DNA of 64,000 bases from an uncultured Sphingomonas sp. (GTDB lineage Bacteria > Pseudomonadota > Alphaproteobacteria > Sphingomonadales > Sphingomonadaceae), in the NCBI RefSeq assembly GCF_913062585.1, contig NZ_CAJXWX010000001.1, forward strand, positions 186,001 to 250,000, read 5' to 3'. Under the pieces are notes generated by a model, which searched no databases, had not been told where the DNA came from, and saw only the letters and a list, made by a program, of their open reading frames with translations. Positions 52,936-62,532 of this stretch are shown here, piece after piece (the stretch's first letter is position 1; the number at the start of each line of letters is the position of its first letter). Position numbers and translations under genes: made by a program.

Positions 52936-54555
52936 TCAATGGCGGAAGTGGCGCATGCCCGTGAACACCATCGCCAGGCCCGCTTCGTCCGCCGCCGCAA
53001 TGACCTCGTCGTCGCGGATCGAGCCGCCGGGCTGGATCACCGCCGTGGCGCCCGCCTCGACCGCCGCCAGCAGGCCGTCGGCGAAGGGGAAGAAGGCGTC
53101 CGAGGCGACCGCCGACCCGATGGTGCGGGGTTCCGCCCAGCCCGCCTTGTCGGCGGCGTCCTTGGCCTTCCACGCGGCGATGCGGGCGGATTCCAGACGG
53201 TTCATCTGGCCCGCGCCCACACCGGCGGTCGATCCGCCCTTGGCATAGACGATCGCGTTCGACTTCACATGCTTGGCGACGGTCCAGGCGAAGCGGCAAT
53301 CGGCCAGCTCCTGCTCCGTCGGCGCGCGCTTGGTCACCACCTTCAGCATGTCGTCGGTCAGGCGACCATTGTCGCGGCTCTGGACCAGCAGGCCGCCCGC
53401 GATCGACTTCATCATCAGCCCCGCGCGTGCCGGATTGGGCAGCTCGCCCGACAGCAGCAGGCGCAGGTTCTTCTTCTTGGCGAAGATCGCGCGTGCCTCT
53501 GCGCTGGCGTCGGGCGCCACCACCACCTCGGTGAAGATGCCGGAGATCGCTTCCGCCGTCTCGGCATCGAGCGGACGGTTGCAGGCGATGATGCCGCCGA
53601 ACGCCGACACCGTGTCGCAGGCGAACGCCGCCTGATAGGCCTCCAGCAGCGTCTCGCCGCTCGCCACGCCGCAGGGGTTGGCGTGCTTGACGATGACGAC
53701 CGTGGGCGGGCCGTCGATGAATTCGCTGACCAGTTCCAGCGCGGCATCGGCGTCGTTGAGGTTGTTGTAGCTCAGCGCCTTGCCCTGCAGCTGCTCGGCC
53801 TGGGCGATGCCCTGCCCGCCCCGCTGCGGCAGATAGAGCGCAGCGACCTGATGCGGGTTCTCGCCGTAACGCAGCGTCTCGGGGTGCTTGGTGAAGGCCA
53901 GCGGCAGGGTGGCCGGGAAGGCCTCGCCCTGGTCGGCAAAGGCGAACCACTGGGCGATCGCCGAGTCATAGGCGGCGGTCGCGGCAAAGGCCTTGGCGGC
54001 CAGGCGCTGGCGGGTCTTCAGCGTCGAGGCGCCGTCATTCGCGGCCAGCTCGGCCAGGAAGTCGGCATAGTCGGCCGGGTCGGTCAGGATCGACACATAG
54101 CCGTGGTTCTTGGCGGCCGAGCGGACCATGGACGGGCCGCCGATGTCGATATTCTCGATGATCTCGGGCCGCTCGGCGCCCTTCGCGACGGTCTGCTGGA
54201 AGGGGTAGAGGTTGACGACCACCAGGTCGATCGCGCCGATGCCATGCTCGGTCATCGCGGCGGCATGGGCGGGGTCGTCGCGCACCGCGAGCAGGCCGCC
54301 ATGCACCATCGGGTGCAGCGTCTTGACCCGGCCGTCCATCATCTCGGGGAAGTTGGTGACTTCGGAGATGTCGCGGACCGGCAGGCCGGCATCGCGGATC
54401 GCCTTGGCGGTGCCCCCGGTCGAGACCAGATCGACCCCGCGCCCGGCCAGCGCACGGGCCAGGTCGATGACGCCGGTCTTGTCGGACACCGACAACAGCG
54501 CGCGGCGGACCGGCACCTGGTCGACGGAAGGAGCGGAGGGGAGCGAAACGGCCAT
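52936..54555 (-). CDS. purH: Bifunctional AICAR transformylase / IMP cyclohydrolase
   Basis: 539 aa, the last two steps of IMP synthesis. N-terminal cyclohydrolase (about 15-160): '[36 protein letters not shown]', '[22 protein letters not shown]', '[14 protein letters not shown]', '[18 protein letters not shown]'. Transformylase part: '[14 protein letters not shown]', '[12 protein letters not shown]', '[17 protein letters not shown]', '[26 protein letters not shown]' and '[14 protein letters not shown]'. Start ATG 54555 overlaps no gene. A family A repeat separates it from the upstream heparinase gene; it may still belong to the same long minus-strand transcript. Confidence 0.98.
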   Translation of the reverse strand: MAVSLPSAPSVDQVPVRRALLSVSDKTGVIDLARALAGRGVDLVSTGGTAKAIRDAGLPVRDISEVTNFPEMMDGRVKTLHPMVHGGLLAVRDDPAHAAAMTEHGIGAIDLVVVNLYPFQQTVAKGAERPEIIENIDIGGPSMVRSAAKNHGYVSILTDPADYADFLAELAANDGASTLKTRQRLAAKAFAATAAYDSAIAQWFAFADQGEAFPATLPLAFTKHPETLRYGENPHQVAALYLPQRGGQGIAQAEQLQGKALSYNNLNDADAALELVSEFIDGPPTVVIVKHANPCGVASGETLLEAYQAAFACDTVSAFGGIIACNRPLDAETAEAISGIFTEVVVAPDASAEARAIFAKKKNLRLLLSGELPNPARAGLMMKSIAGGLLVQSRDNGRLTDDMLKVVTKRAPTEQELADCRFAWTVAKHVKSNAIVYAKGGSTAGVGAGQMNRLESARIAAWKAKDAADKAGWAEPRTIGSAVASDAFFPFADGLLAAVEAGATAVIQPGGSIRDDEVIAAADEAGLAMVFTGMRHFRH

Positions 54556-54645
54556 CGGGCAGCGGATCCTACATGCTGAGGGGAGTTTGCGGCCCCGATA
54601 GACTCCGATTCGCCGAAGCGCAAAATGTGATTCGGGGAAGCGTGA

Positions 54646-54782
54646 TTCCTCCCCTGCAAGGGGAGGGGGACCAGCGAAGCTGGTGGAGGGGTGTCACCGG
54701 CGGCGAGGGAGGGGTTTCCTCACAAAAGGGGACACCCCTCCGTCAGGCCTACGGCCTGCCACCTCCCCTTGCAGGGGAGGAA
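54646..54782. repeat. Multi-hairpin repeat element, family A copy 4
   Basis: The best preserved copy: TTCCTCCCCTGCAAGGGGAG... to CTCCCCTTGCAGGGGAGG..., with ACCAGCGAAGCTGGT, GGAGGGGTGTC/GACACCCCTCC and CAGGCCTACGGCCTG. It occupies most of the 262-bp gap 54556-54817; nothing else is recognisable there. Confidence 0.88.
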
Positions 54783-54817
54783 TTCGATTATTCGCGCCTC
54801 CGCGCGAACGATCCCCC

Positions 54818-56581
54818 TTAAAGCGCCCGCTTGAACGCCCAGCTGACATGCGCGCCGCCAGCCGGGGTTTCGCCGGTCACGACCAGCTGCTGGGTCGCCA
54901 CCGGCCGTCCGGTGCCGTCGATCCACAGCGATTCCTCGATCGCCAGCACGCCGCCGCGACAGCGGAACTGCCAGAGCGCGCCGTCGTCGAGGCGCAGGAT
55001 CGCCTGGCCGCTCTCGGCCGTCACCATCGCCTCGACCCCGTCGCCCAGGTGGAAGCGCAGCGCGAAGGCGGTGCTGCCCGCCTGCCGCTTGCGCCCCTCG
55101 GGCAGCAGCGCATCCTCGCCGCGCAGCTCGCGCCCGTCGCCGGTCAGCAGCAGCTGGCGGCGATGGGTGAAGCCATAACGGCGGACATAGCCGTCATGGC
55201 TCGCCTCGATCCGGCTGGCGGCGTCCGATTCCTGGCGGCTCAGCTCCACCTCGGCCACGCCGCGCCCCAGCGTGCCATCGGCATGGATGGCGGTGGAGTT
55301 GCTGTCGCCCAGCGTCAGCGTCGAATGCGCCGCCGTGGTGCGCAGGCCGTGCGCGAGGCTGGCGGGCACCTGCGCCACGGTCGCGCGCGCGCCGCCGCAA
55401 TTGACGACGATCCGCTGCGCGCCGTCCGAAAATTCGAAGGCCAGGGTCGAAGCGCAGCCACCCTCGATCGCGCGGGCGATCGGCGGCGGCGCGGCGTCCA
55501 TGACCAACACCGCATGTCCGGCCGCCAGCCGCTGATAGCCCCAGTCGCCCGCCTGGCGAAGCGGCCGGGTGCGCACGCCCGATGCCTCGATCACGGCGGC
55601 GATCCGCTCGGGCGTCTCGGGGCCGGAGCCCTGCCAGCTCGACAGCGCGCGATCGCCATGCATGACGCCGAGCAGCGCGGAGATCATCTTCTGCAACCGT
55701 GCCTGGAACGGCTCCGGGAAGACCAGCCCGCGTGCGTCATACACCTCGCGCATCATGGTCAGCAGCATGACCGCGTCGAGCTGCACCGCCGGACTGCGCG
55801 CGATGACACCGCCATCGGCGAAGAGTCCGGTATCGAGCGCCCGCGCCAGCCCAGCCTCGCCGAACGCCTGTCGCGGATCGCCCCCCGCCAGCAAGAGCCC
55901 GGCCGCGATCACCCCGCACCATGCCGCGATCCGCGCGACGCCCGGCGGGGCCTTGTCCGCGCCACGATCCAGATGGCGCGCGCCGCGCGCCATCGTGTTG
56001 AGCACGCGCGAACGATAGACTAGGTCGTTGGACGACAGGATCAGCGGCGCGTGCGCGGTCCAGAACAGGATGCGCCGCCCCCACAGGTCGGCGCGCCACG
56101 CCGTCGCATCCACCGTCTCGGCAAAGGCGTCGAGCCAGCGGCCCATCAGATATTCGGCGATCGGCGCGCCCTGTTGCCGGGTCGCGACGGTCGACAGGTC
56201 GCGCAGCCAGGCGAAACTGTGCAGATGGTCGGCAAAGCCGGTCGACCAGTCGGGCCGGGCGAAGTCGATCGACTCGACGCCCCGCTCCTCGCCGCGCCAG
56301 TCGAGCACCCCGCCGAGCAGCGCATGGCCGCGCTCGATATCGCCCAGGATCGGGTCCTCGGGCACCGCCATCAGCTTGATGGGATGCCGCCCCTTCAGCC
56401 GCAGCGAATGCAGCGGCGTGCGCCAGGTCAGCCGGTGGAGATGCTCGCTGAGCCGGTCGGCGAGCGACAGGCCACCGGTCTGGACACGGACGAGGCGCTT
56501 GCCCTCTTCGATACTGTCGGCGGCGATACGGGCCTCTTCGGCCCCGATCCGGTCGCGCATGTCGGTCAACCGCCCGCTCAA
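54818..56581 (-). CDS. Heparinase II/III family protein
   Basis: 587 aa. The C-terminal half is the Heparinase_II_C-like beta domain ('[22 protein letters not shown]...[15 protein letters not shown]', '[29 protein letters not shown]'); the N-terminal half is an alpha/alpha toroid ('[22 protein letters not shown]', '[13 protein letters not shown]'). No signal peptide. Polysaccharide lyase-like fold, but family members beside rsmB/purH are present in bacteria that do not use heparin, so an envelope or cytoplasmic polysaccharide role is more likely; substrate unknown. A TTG start overlaps the rpe stop (TTGA); ATG 56560 is an alternative. Confidence 0.88.
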   Translation of the reverse strand: MSGRLTDMRDRIGAEEARIAADSIEEGKRLVRVQTGGLSLADRLSEHLHRLTWRTPLHSLRLKGRHPIKLMAVPEDPILGDIERGHALLGGVLDWRGEERGVESIDFARPDWSTGFADHLHSFAWLRDLSTVATRQQGAPIAEYLMGRWLDAFAETVDATAWRADLWGRRILFWTAHAPLILSSNDLVYRSRVLNTMARGARHLDRGADKAPPGVARIAAWCGVIAAGLLLAGGDPRQAFGEAGLARALDTGLFADGGVIARSPAVQLDAVMLLTMMREVYDARGLVFPEPFQARLQKMISALLGVMHGDRALSSWQGSGPETPERIAAVIEASGVRTRPLRQAGDWGYQRLAAGHAVLVMDAAPPPIARAIEGGCASTLAFEFSDGAQRIVVNCGGARATVAQVPASLAHGLRTTAAHSTLTLGDSNSTAIHADGTLGRGVAEVELSRQESDAASRIEASHDGYVRRYGFTHRRQLLLTGDGRELRGEDALLPEGRKRQAGSTAFALRFHLGDGVEAMVTAESGQAILRLDDGALWQFRCRGGVLAIEESLWIDGTGRPVATQQLVVTGETPAGGAHVSWAFKRAL

Positions 56582-57234
56582 CCGCGCAGGGCGGCGATAT
56601 TGGCGGCGTAATGCGTTGGGCCACCCCGGAACGCGGCCGTCCCCGCGACCAGCGCATCGGCACCCGCCTCGATACAGCGCTTGGCATGGGTGGCATCGAC
56701 GCCGCCATCGACCTCCAGGTCGATCGCGCGACCGCTATGGTCGATCATCTTGCGGATCGCCGCGATCTTCTTGAGCTGGCTCTCGATGAAGCTCTGCCCG
56801 CCAAAACCGGGGTTGACGCTCATCACCAGGACCAGGTCGACCATGTCGATCAGGTAATCCAGCATCTTGGCGGGCGTGGCGGGGTTCAGGACCACGCCGG
56901 CGCGCTTGCCCAGCCCCTTGATATGCTGGATCGTGCGGTGGATGTGCGGCCCCGCCTCCGGGTGGACGGTGATGGTGTCCGCCCCCGCCTCGGCAAAGGC
57001 GTCCAGATAGGCGTCGATCGGCGAGATCATCAGATGCACGTCGAACGGCTTGGCGGTGTGCGGGCGCAGCGCCTTCACCACCGCCGGACCGATGGTGATG
57101 TTGGGCACGAAATGCCCGTCCATCACGTCGATATGGATCCAGTCGGCGCCCGCGGCGTCGATGGCACGGACTTCCTCACCCAATTTGGCGAAATCGGCGG
57201 ACAGGATGGAGGGTGCGATACGGACGGGGAGCAT
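56578..57234 (-). CDS. rpe: Ribulose-phosphate 3-epimerase
   Basis: 218 aa TIM barrel of the pentose phosphate pathway, interconverting ribulose and xylulose 5-phosphates. '[17 protein letters not shown]' (catalytic Asp region), '[19 protein letters not shown]', '[16 protein letters not shown]' and '[31 protein letters not shown]' are the family signatures. Start at ATG 57234 chosen because AAGGA precedes it at normal distance; the track's ATG 57255 adds seven residues. Sits 33 bp after rsmB and overlaps the heparinase gene. Confidence 0.95.
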   Translation of the reverse strand: MLPVRIAPSILSADFAKLGEEVRAIDAAGADWIHIDVMDGHFVPNITIGPAVVKALRPHTAKPFDVHLMISPIDAYLDAFAEAGADTITVHPEAGPHIHRTIQHIKGLGKRAGVVLNPATPAKMLDYLIDMVDLVLVMSVNPGFGGQSFIESQLKKIAAIRKMIDHSGRAIDLEVDGGVDATHAKRCIEAGADALVAGTAAFRGGPTHYAANIAALRG

Positions 57235-57267
57235 GGCCTGCGTCCTTAACGTCATATCGCGCCCAAG

Positions 57268-58611
57268 TCAGCCTTTGCGTTGCAGCCGCGCGATGAAGAA
57301 CCCGTCGAGCCGCCCTTCCTTTGCGAGCATCGTCGGCAGGGTGCGGATCGTGCCCTCCTCCGTGATCCCCGGCCATTCGCCGGTGATCGGCGACAGCGCA
57401 TAATCGGGGCGCTGGTCCAGGAACGCCGCGATCTGGCGCTCGCCCTCCTCTGGCTCCAGCGAGCAGGTGGCATAGACCAGGGTCCCGCCAGGCTTCAGCC
57501 AGTCGGCGGCGCGAGCCAGGATCACGCGCTGCAATTCCGCCATCTCGGCGATGATCGCGGGGCGGACGCGGTAGAGGACGTCCGGGTGGCGGCGGAAGAT
57601 GCCGCTGGCGCTGCATGGCGCATCGACTAGGATCGCGTCGACCGGCGCCTTCGGGCTCCATTCGCGCAGGTCGGCGGTGACGACGTCCGCCGACTGGTTG
57701 GTGCGCTCCAGATTCTCGGTCAGGCGGGCGAGCCGCGTCTCGGACTGGTCGATCGCGGTGACGGTCCAACCGGCGGCGGCGAGCTGCAACGTCTTGCCCC
57801 CCGGCGCGGCGCACAGGTCGAGCACATGGCCCTTGCCCTCGCCCAGCAGGCGCGCAGGGATCGAGGCGGCGAGGTCCTGCACCCACCAGGCGCCTTCGTC
57901 GAAGCCCTGCAACTCCATCACCGAATGGCCAGACGGCAGGCGGACATGGCCGGGCAGCAGGCTGACCCCGCCCAGCTTTTCCGCCCATTCGTCGGTCGCG
58001 GACGGATCGGCCAGCGTCAGGTCGAGCGGCGGCGGCGCGGCGATGGCATGGGCGGCGGCCTCGACCATCTCCTCGCCCCAATTTTCTTCCCAGCGCGCTT
58101 CGGTCGCATCGGGCAAAGCGGGGATTTCGGGGAGCAGCACGCCGCTCTTGGTGATGGTGCTGAACACGCCGTGGACCAGCTTGCGCGGGCCGCCATCGAC
58201 CAGCGGCAAGACGGTGGAAATGGCCGCATGCGGCGGCGTACCCAGCGCCAGCACCTGGACGAGCGCGATCCGAAGGGCAAAGCGCGCCTTGGCATCGTCG
58301 GGCAGCCGCTGCTTCGTCGCCGAGTCGATCAGTGCGTCGAGATCGGGCAGGCGGCGCAAAGTCTCCGCCGCGATGGCATGGGCCAAGCCGCGATCGGGAC
58401 CGCCCGGCAGCGACCGGGTGGCCGACGCCAGCGCGGCCTCCAGCGGCTCGCCCCGGCGCAGCACCGCGTCGAGCAGGCGGATGGCGGCGCGGCGCGCGGC
58501 GGTGCCCAGCGGCTCGGTGGGGCGCTGCTGCCGCCCGCGCCGGTCCTCGCCCTTGGGCGCTCCGCGACGATCGGGGCGGCCGGGGCGCGAGGATTGGGGA
58601 GGACGTGTCAC
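57268..58611 (-). CDS. rsmB: 16S rRNA (cytosine-C5)-methyltransferase RsmB
   Basis: 447 aa. The N-terminal part begins with a basic tail ('SSRPGRPDRRGAPKGEDRRGRQQRP') and a NusB-like domain (about 35-165: 'AARRAAIRLLDAVLRRGEPLEAAL'). The C-terminal Rossmann methyltransferase has 'VLDLCAAPGGKTLQLA' (SAM), 'ILVDAPCSASGIFRRHPD' (motif IV catalytic Cys) and 'LVYATCSLEPEEGE' (motif VI catalytic Cys). Methylates C967 of 16S rRNA in E. coli. First gene of the rsmB-rpe-heparinase cluster; divergent from the SDHAF4-like gene. Confidence 0.93.
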   Translation of the reverse strand: MTRPPQSSRPGRPDRRGAPKGEDRRGRQQRPTEPLGTAARRAAIRLLDAVLRRGEPLEAALASATRSLPGGPDRGLAHAIAAETLRRLPDLDALIDSATKQRLPDDAKARFALRIALVQVLALGTPPHAAISTVLPLVDGGPRKLVHGVFSTITKSGVLLPEIPALPDATEARWEENWGEEMVEAAAHAIAAPPPLDLTLADPSATDEWAEKLGGVSLLPGHVRLPSGHSVMELQGFDEGAWWVQDLAASIPARLLGEGKGHVLDLCAAPGGKTLQLAAAGWTVTAIDQSETRLARLTENLERTNQSADVVTADLREWSPKAPVDAILVDAPCSASGIFRRHPDVLYRVRPAIIAEMAELQRVILARAADWLKPGGTLVYATCSLEPEEGERQIAAFLDQRPDYALSPITGEWPGITEEGTIRTLPTMLAKEGRLDGFFIARLQRKG

Positions 58612-58679
58612 TTGGCAAAACTCCTGTCAGCCCCGACATGGGCTGCGATCTATCCGCCCCTTAGTCGAAAGGACCGCCC

Positions 58680-58841
58680 ATGGGCCAGCGCCCCGACCAT
58701 GTGAAGCCGCCCGCCTATCTGTCCGAAAACCCGCCGGTGCCGCAGCCCGAGGCCAAGCCCGAGCCGCAAGACGATCCGCTCGGCAAGAACCCGGTGCGAT
58801 ATGGCGATTGGGAGTTGAAGGGCGTGGCGGTCGATTTCTGA
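58680..58841 (+). CDS. DUF1674 / succinate dehydrogenase assembly factor 4-like protein
   Basis: 53 aa, too short for the ORF track. Translating from ATG 58680 gives MGQRPDHVKPPAYLSENPPV and ends with DDPLGKNPVRYGDWELKGVAVDF. The C-terminal 'NPVRYGDWE-KG-..DF' block is the hallmark of DUF1674, the bacterial counterpart of SDHAF4/SdhE-like chaperones that help flavinated SdhA assemble. An AAAGGA ribosome site sits seven bases before the ATG. No sdh genes are near. Divergent from rsmB. Confidence 0.88.
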   Translation: MGQRPDHVKPPAYLSENPPVPQPEAKPEPQDDPLGKNPVRYGDWELKGVAVDF

Positions 58842-58901
58842 TCGCCCGCCCTGCCGCAGTGGTGTCCCGGGAGAGGCTAACGCCCCGACCTCAGACCAAC
58901 A

Positions 58902-59801
58902 TCACCGGCGGACTAACGTCCCCGCACCCTGCTTGGTGAAGATTTCCAGCAGCATCCCGTGCGGCACCCGGCCGTCCAGGATCACCGCCGCATCCACGCC
59001 CGCCTCGACCGCCGAGACGCAGGTCTCCAGCTTGGGGATCATGCCGCCCGAAATCGTCCCGTCAGCACGCAATTCCGCGATCCGCGCCGGATTCAGGTCG
59101 GTCATCAACTCGCCCTGCTTGTCCAGCACGCCTGCGACGTCGGTCAGCAGGAAGAAGCGCGACGCGCCCAGCCGTGCGGCGATCGCGCCCGCCATGGTGT
59201 CCGCGTTGATGTTATAGGTATGCCCGTCCAGCCCGATGCCGACCGGCGCGATGACCGGGATGATGCCGTCGGCGCACAGGCTTTCGATCAGGCGCGGATC
59301 GACCGAGACCGGCTCGCCGACAAAGCCCAGATCGACATGACGCTCGATACCCTTGAGCGGATCGGCCTCGCGCCCCTGGATCTTCTCGGCGATAACCAGC
59401 CCGGCGTCCTTGCCGGAGATGCCGACCGCGCGGCCCCCGGCGGCGGAAATCCAGCTGACGATTTCCTTGTTGATGGACCCGGCCAGCACCATCTCGGCGA
59501 TCTGCGCGGTTTCGCGGTCGGTCACGCGCAGACCGTTGACGAACTGCGACTCGACGCCCAGCCGCTTGAGCATCGCGCCGATCTGCGGCCCGCCGCCATG
59601 CACGACGACGGGGTTGATACCCACCGCCTTCAGCAGCACCATATCCTCGGCGAAGTCGCGCTGCCGCTCGGGATCGCCCATGGCGTGGCCGCCATATTTC
59701 ACCACGAAGGTCTTGCCCGCATAGCGCTGCAGATAGGGCAGCGCCTCGGTCAGCGTCTCGGCCTTGGCGAGCAGGGCGGCGTCGGGATCGTGGTTGGTCA
59801 T
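58902..59801 (-). CDS. argB: Acetylglutamate kinase
   Basis: 299 aa amino-acid kinase, second step of arginine synthesis. '[14 protein letters not shown]' (phosphate-binding start), '[25 protein letters not shown]' (acetylglutamate site), '[40 protein letters not shown]' (ATP site) and '[39 protein letters not shown]' are all conserved. The N-terminal helix (about 1-25) marks the arginine-sensitive hexameric type, so feedback inhibition is expected. Downstream of yhhQ on the same strand. Confidence 0.98.
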   Translation of the reverse strand: MTNHDPDAALLAKAETLTEALPYLQRYAGKTFVVKYGGHAMGDPERQRDFAEDMVLLKAVGINPVVVHGGGPQIGAMLKRLGVESQFVNGLRVTDRETAQIAEMVLAGSINKEIVSWISAAGGRAVGISGKDAGLVIAEKIQGREADPLKGIERHVDLGFVGEPVSVDPRLIESLCADGIIPVIAPVGIGLDGHTYNINADTMAGAIAARLGASRFFLLTDVAGVLDKQGELMTDLNPARIAELRADGTISGGMIPKLETCVSAVEAGVDAAVILDGRVPHGMLLEIFTKQGAGTLVRR

Positions 59802-59864
59802 GGCGGCCCTATTATCGCGCGCGAGGGGCGGGGAAAACCATCAATATGGTTCCAGCCCCAGACT

Positions 59865-60518
59865 TCAGGCCCGGTCGAGACGTCGCCCGATCCCCACGAA
59901 CACATAGATCAGCGGCGGCACCAGCACGGCCGACAGCGTGACCTTGGCGATCATCTGGCCCACGATCAGCGGGCCGATCGGGAATTCGCCGTAAAAGGCG
60001 ATGGTGACGAACAGCAGCGTGTCGACGATCTGGCTGAGCATGCTGGCCACCGCCGCGCGCAACCAGAGGAGCTTGCCGCCCTCCTTGCCCTTGAGCGCGG
60101 CGAAGATGGTGACGTTCAGCGTCTGCGACACGCCGTACGCGATGATCCCGCCCAGCCAGATCCGCCAGGTCGAGCCCAGCACCAGCTGGATGGCATCGCG
60201 ATTGGCCGGGATCATCTCTGGCGAGGGCGGCAGCATCCACACGACCCAGGACAGCGCCAGCGAGACGAGTAACGGCACGAAGCCCACGCGCACCAGCCGC
60301 CCGGCGACCTGCGGCCCGTGCAGCTCCGCCACCGCGCTCGACGTCACGACCAGCAGCAGGAAGGCGAAGATGCCCGCCTCCACCGCCAGCGGCCCCAGCG
60401 CCACCTGCTTGTTGCCCAGCACGCCCGCGATACACACCATGCCGCCGTAAAAGATCGACAGCGCGAACAGCGAGGGCGAGATCAAACGGGGGCGGGATAC
60501 GACGTCGGGATGGTCCAT
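59865..60518 (-). CDS. Queuosine precursor transporter (YhhQ/VUT family)
   Basis: 217 aa with six or more hydrophobic helices. 'SIFYGGMVCIAGVLGNKQVALG', 'GIFAFLLLVVTSSAVAELHG' and 'GIIAYGVSQTLNVTIFAALKGKEGG' plus 'IVDTLLFVTIAFYG' follow the DUF165/YhhQ pattern, which in E. coli imports preQ0/preQ1 for queuosine tRNA modification. The ATG at 60518 is distinct from the rare-codon alternatives. argB lies 63 bp downstream of its stop. Confidence 0.9.
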   Translation of the reverse strand: MDHPDVVSRPRLISPSLFALSIFYGGMVCIAGVLGNKQVALGPLAVEAGIFAFLLLVVTSSAVAELHGPQVAGRLVRVGFVPLLVSLALSWVVWMLPPSPEMIPANRDAIQLVLGSTWRIWLGGIIAYGVSQTLNVTIFAALKGKEGGKLLWLRAAVASMLSQIVDTLLFVTIAFYGEFPIGPLIVGQMIAKVTLSAVLVPPLIYVFVGIGRRLDRA

Positions 60519-60570
60519 CGCAGACTGCTAGCGCGAAAACGGTCCGGGGCAAAGGTTTAGGCGCAACCCA

Positions 60571-60593
60571 TTCCTCCCCTTCCAGGGGAGGAA
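60571..60593. repeat. Solo end of the family A repeat
   Basis: TTCCTCCCC and GGGGAGGAA arms around TTCCA, resembling the two ends of a family A element joined without the interior. It lies in the 146-bp gap between yhhQ and the M20 peptidase gene. Confidence 0.7.
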
Positions 60594-60664
60594 AATTCCG
60601 TCGCTTGCGCCGTCCCTCGCAACACGCTCTATTCCCCACCGAGAAACTATAAGGGGGACGACAT

Positions 60665-62062
60665 ATGCGGTTGTCGAAATGGATCGGCGGAGCGCTGGCG
60701 AGCTGTGCGCTGTTGCCGGGTCTGGCGGCGGCGCAGACCCGTCCCGACCAGAAGGCGTTCTTCGATCTCTACAAGCAGCTGGTCGAAACCAACACCAGCC
60801 TGTCGGTGGGTAGCTGCACCCAGGCCTCGGCCCAGATCGCCGAGCGGCTGAAGGCGGCGGGCTATAAGGACGCCGACATCACCCTGTTCTCGGTCCCCGA
60901 GCATCCCAAGGACGGCGGCATCGTCGCGATCCTGCCCGGCACCGACAAGGCGCTGAAGCCGATGCTGCTCCTCGGCCATCTCGACGTGGTCGAGGCCAAG
61001 CGCGAGGACTGGACCCGCGATCCGTTCAAGCTGATCGAGGAGGACGGCTTCCTCTATGGCCGCGGCACCGTCGACGACAAGGCGATGAGCGCGGTCTGGG
61101 CCGACACGCTGATCCGCCTGAAAAAGACGCCGCCCAAGCGCACCATCAAGATGGCGCTGACCTGTGGCGAGGAAACGACCGCCGCGTTCAACGGCGCGGA
61201 GTGGCTGGCCCAGAACAGGCCCGACCTGATCGCGGCCGAATTCGTCCTGAACGAAGGCGGCGGCGGACGGCTGGACGAAAATGGCAAGCGCGAATTGCTG
61301 GCGGTGCAGGTCGGCGAGAAGGCGGCGCAGAACTATACCTTCCTCGCGACCAATCCGGGCGGCCACAGCTCGCAGCCGACGCCGGAAAACGCGATCTACG
61401 AACTCGCCGACGCGCTGAAGGCAGTGGAGGGTTATGAATTCCCCGTCCACCTGACCGACACCACTCGCGCCTTCTTCGCCGCCACCGCGCAAAAGGTCGG
61501 CGGCCAGCTGGGCGCGGCGATCACCCGGCTGCTCGCCGATCCGAACGACAAGGCGGCGGACGCGATCGTCAGCCAGGACAAGGCGCTGCACTCGACCCTG
61601 CGCACCAGCTGCGTCGCGACACTCCTGAAGGCGGGCCATGCCGAAAACGCCCTGCCCCAGCGCGCGACCGCCAATATCAACTGCCGCATCTTCCCCGGTG
61701 AGACGGTCGAGGAAACGCTTGCCAAGCTGAAGGAGCTGGCGGGCCCCAAGATCACCGTCACCGCCAACCAGCCGGTCCGCCCGACCGCGATTCCGCCCAA
61801 GCTGGACCCCAAGATCATCGGTCCGATGAAGACGCTGGCGGCCAAGCACTTTCCCGGCGTGCCGCTGGTCCCGATGATGTCCACGGGCGCGACCGACGGC
61901 ATCTTCTTCCAGGCGATCGGCATGCCCGTTTACGGCGCGCCGGGTATCTTCATCGAAAAGGACATGTCTGGCATCCACGGCCTGAACGAGCGCATCCGGG
62001 TGACGTCGCTCTATGACGGGCGGGACTATCTGTACGATCTGGTGAAGGCCTATGCCTATTGA
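60665..62062 (+). CDS. Exported M20 family metallopeptidase
   Basis: 465 aa with signal peptide (MRLSKWIGGALASCALLPGLAAAQ). Di-zinc peptidase motifs: 'LLLGHLDVVEAKREDW' (His and Asp), 'YGRGTVDDKAMSAVWA' (bridging Asp), 'LTCGEETTAAF' (general base Glu and metal Glu) and 'EKDMSGIHGLNERI' near the C-terminus with the last His ligand. The dimerisation domain (about 215-330) contains 'NPGGHSSQPTPENAIYEL'. Probably a periplasmic carboxypeptidase or dipeptidase; substrate not predictable. Confidence 0.92.
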   Translation: MRLSKWIGGALASCALLPGLAAAQTRPDQKAFFDLYKQLVETNTSLSVGSCTQASAQIAERLKAAGYKDADITLFSVPEHPKDGGIVAILPGTDKALKPMLLLGHLDVVEAKREDWTRDPFKLIEEDGFLYGRGTVDDKAMSAVWADTLIRLKKTPPKRTIKMALTCGEETTAAFNGAEWLAQNRPDLIAAEFVLNEGGGGRLDENGKRELLAVQVGEKAAQNYTFLATNPGGHSSQPTPENAIYELADALKAVEGYEFPVHLTDTTRAFFAATAQKVGGQLGAAITRLLADPNDKAADAIVSQDKALHSTLRTSCVATLLKAGHAENALPQRATANINCRIFPGETVEETLAKLKELAGPKITVTANQPVRPTAIPPKLDPKIIGPMKTLAAKHFPGVPLVPMMSTGATDGIFFQAIGMPVYGAPGIFIEKDMSGIHGLNERIRVTSLYDGRDYLYDLVKAYAY

Positions 62063-62110
62063 GGGCGGTGGGGCCCGCTCTTAGGCCCCATCGACATTCC
62101 GTCGGCCTAT

Positions 62111-62258
62111 CCCTCCCTCGCCCCTCTTTGAGGGGAGAGGGTTGCGCAGACTTGGTCTTTGCGAAAGCAAAGGCCTTAGTCGGAGCTGGGTGAGGGGTGT
62201 GCGCTCGCTTGCCGAGCGCGCGAGCCGAAGGCTCGCCCTCCCCCTCTCCGAGGCCGCC
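62111..62258. repeat. Multi-hairpin intergenic element, separate family
   Basis: CCCTCGCCCCTC/GAGGGGAGAGGG, GTCTTTGC/GCAAAGGC, GCGCTCG/CGAGCGC and GAGCC/GGCTC hairpins in series, ending in CCCTCCCCCTC. The general layout resembles family A but the sequence differs. It abuts the stop codon of the 67-residue gene on the minus strand. Confidence 0.65.
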
Positions 62259-62462
62259 TTAATCGTCCGCCGTCACACGAACACAGGCACGGAACCTGCC
62301 CGTCTCGCCATCCTCGCGATGCCAGACTTCCACGACGGTGTAATAGTCGAAATAGCCGCCCCGCTCCTTCGAGATCGTATCGCCCCGTCGCGGCAGAAAC
62401 GCAAAATCGCCCTCGAAAAGGGCGTGCATCTCGTCTTTTCCGTATATTTCGACCATCGGCAT
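62259..62462 (-). CDS. Small conserved-looking protein of unknown function
   Basis: 67 aa: 'MPMVEIYGKDEMHALFEGDFAFLPRRGDTISKERGGYFDYYTVVEVWHREDGETGRFRACVRVTADD'-type composition, mixed charged and aromatic, no signal peptide or membrane segment. The pattern of strands suggests a small beta barrel. The gene has normal GC and a plausible start; its stop codon falls at the edge of a repeat element. I do not recognise the family. Confidence 0.6.
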   Translation of the reverse strand: MPMVEIYGKDEMHALFEGDFAFLPRRGDTISKERGGYFDYYTVVEVWHREDGETGRFRACVRVTADD

Positions 62463-62532
62463 GGGCGTCGTTCCTCAATCGCCACGGGGCGTAACCGCCG
62501 CCCGCCCCGTCGGACGAGCGGCGATCCCCGCC

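Noticed and set aside
52801-54579. 592-aa plus-strand ORF opposite purH
   Set aside because: Shadow frame; purH is complete and conserved.
60647-61978. 443-aa minus-strand ORF opposite the M20 peptidase
   Set aside because: Shadow frame; the plus-strand protein has signal peptide and zinc motifs.
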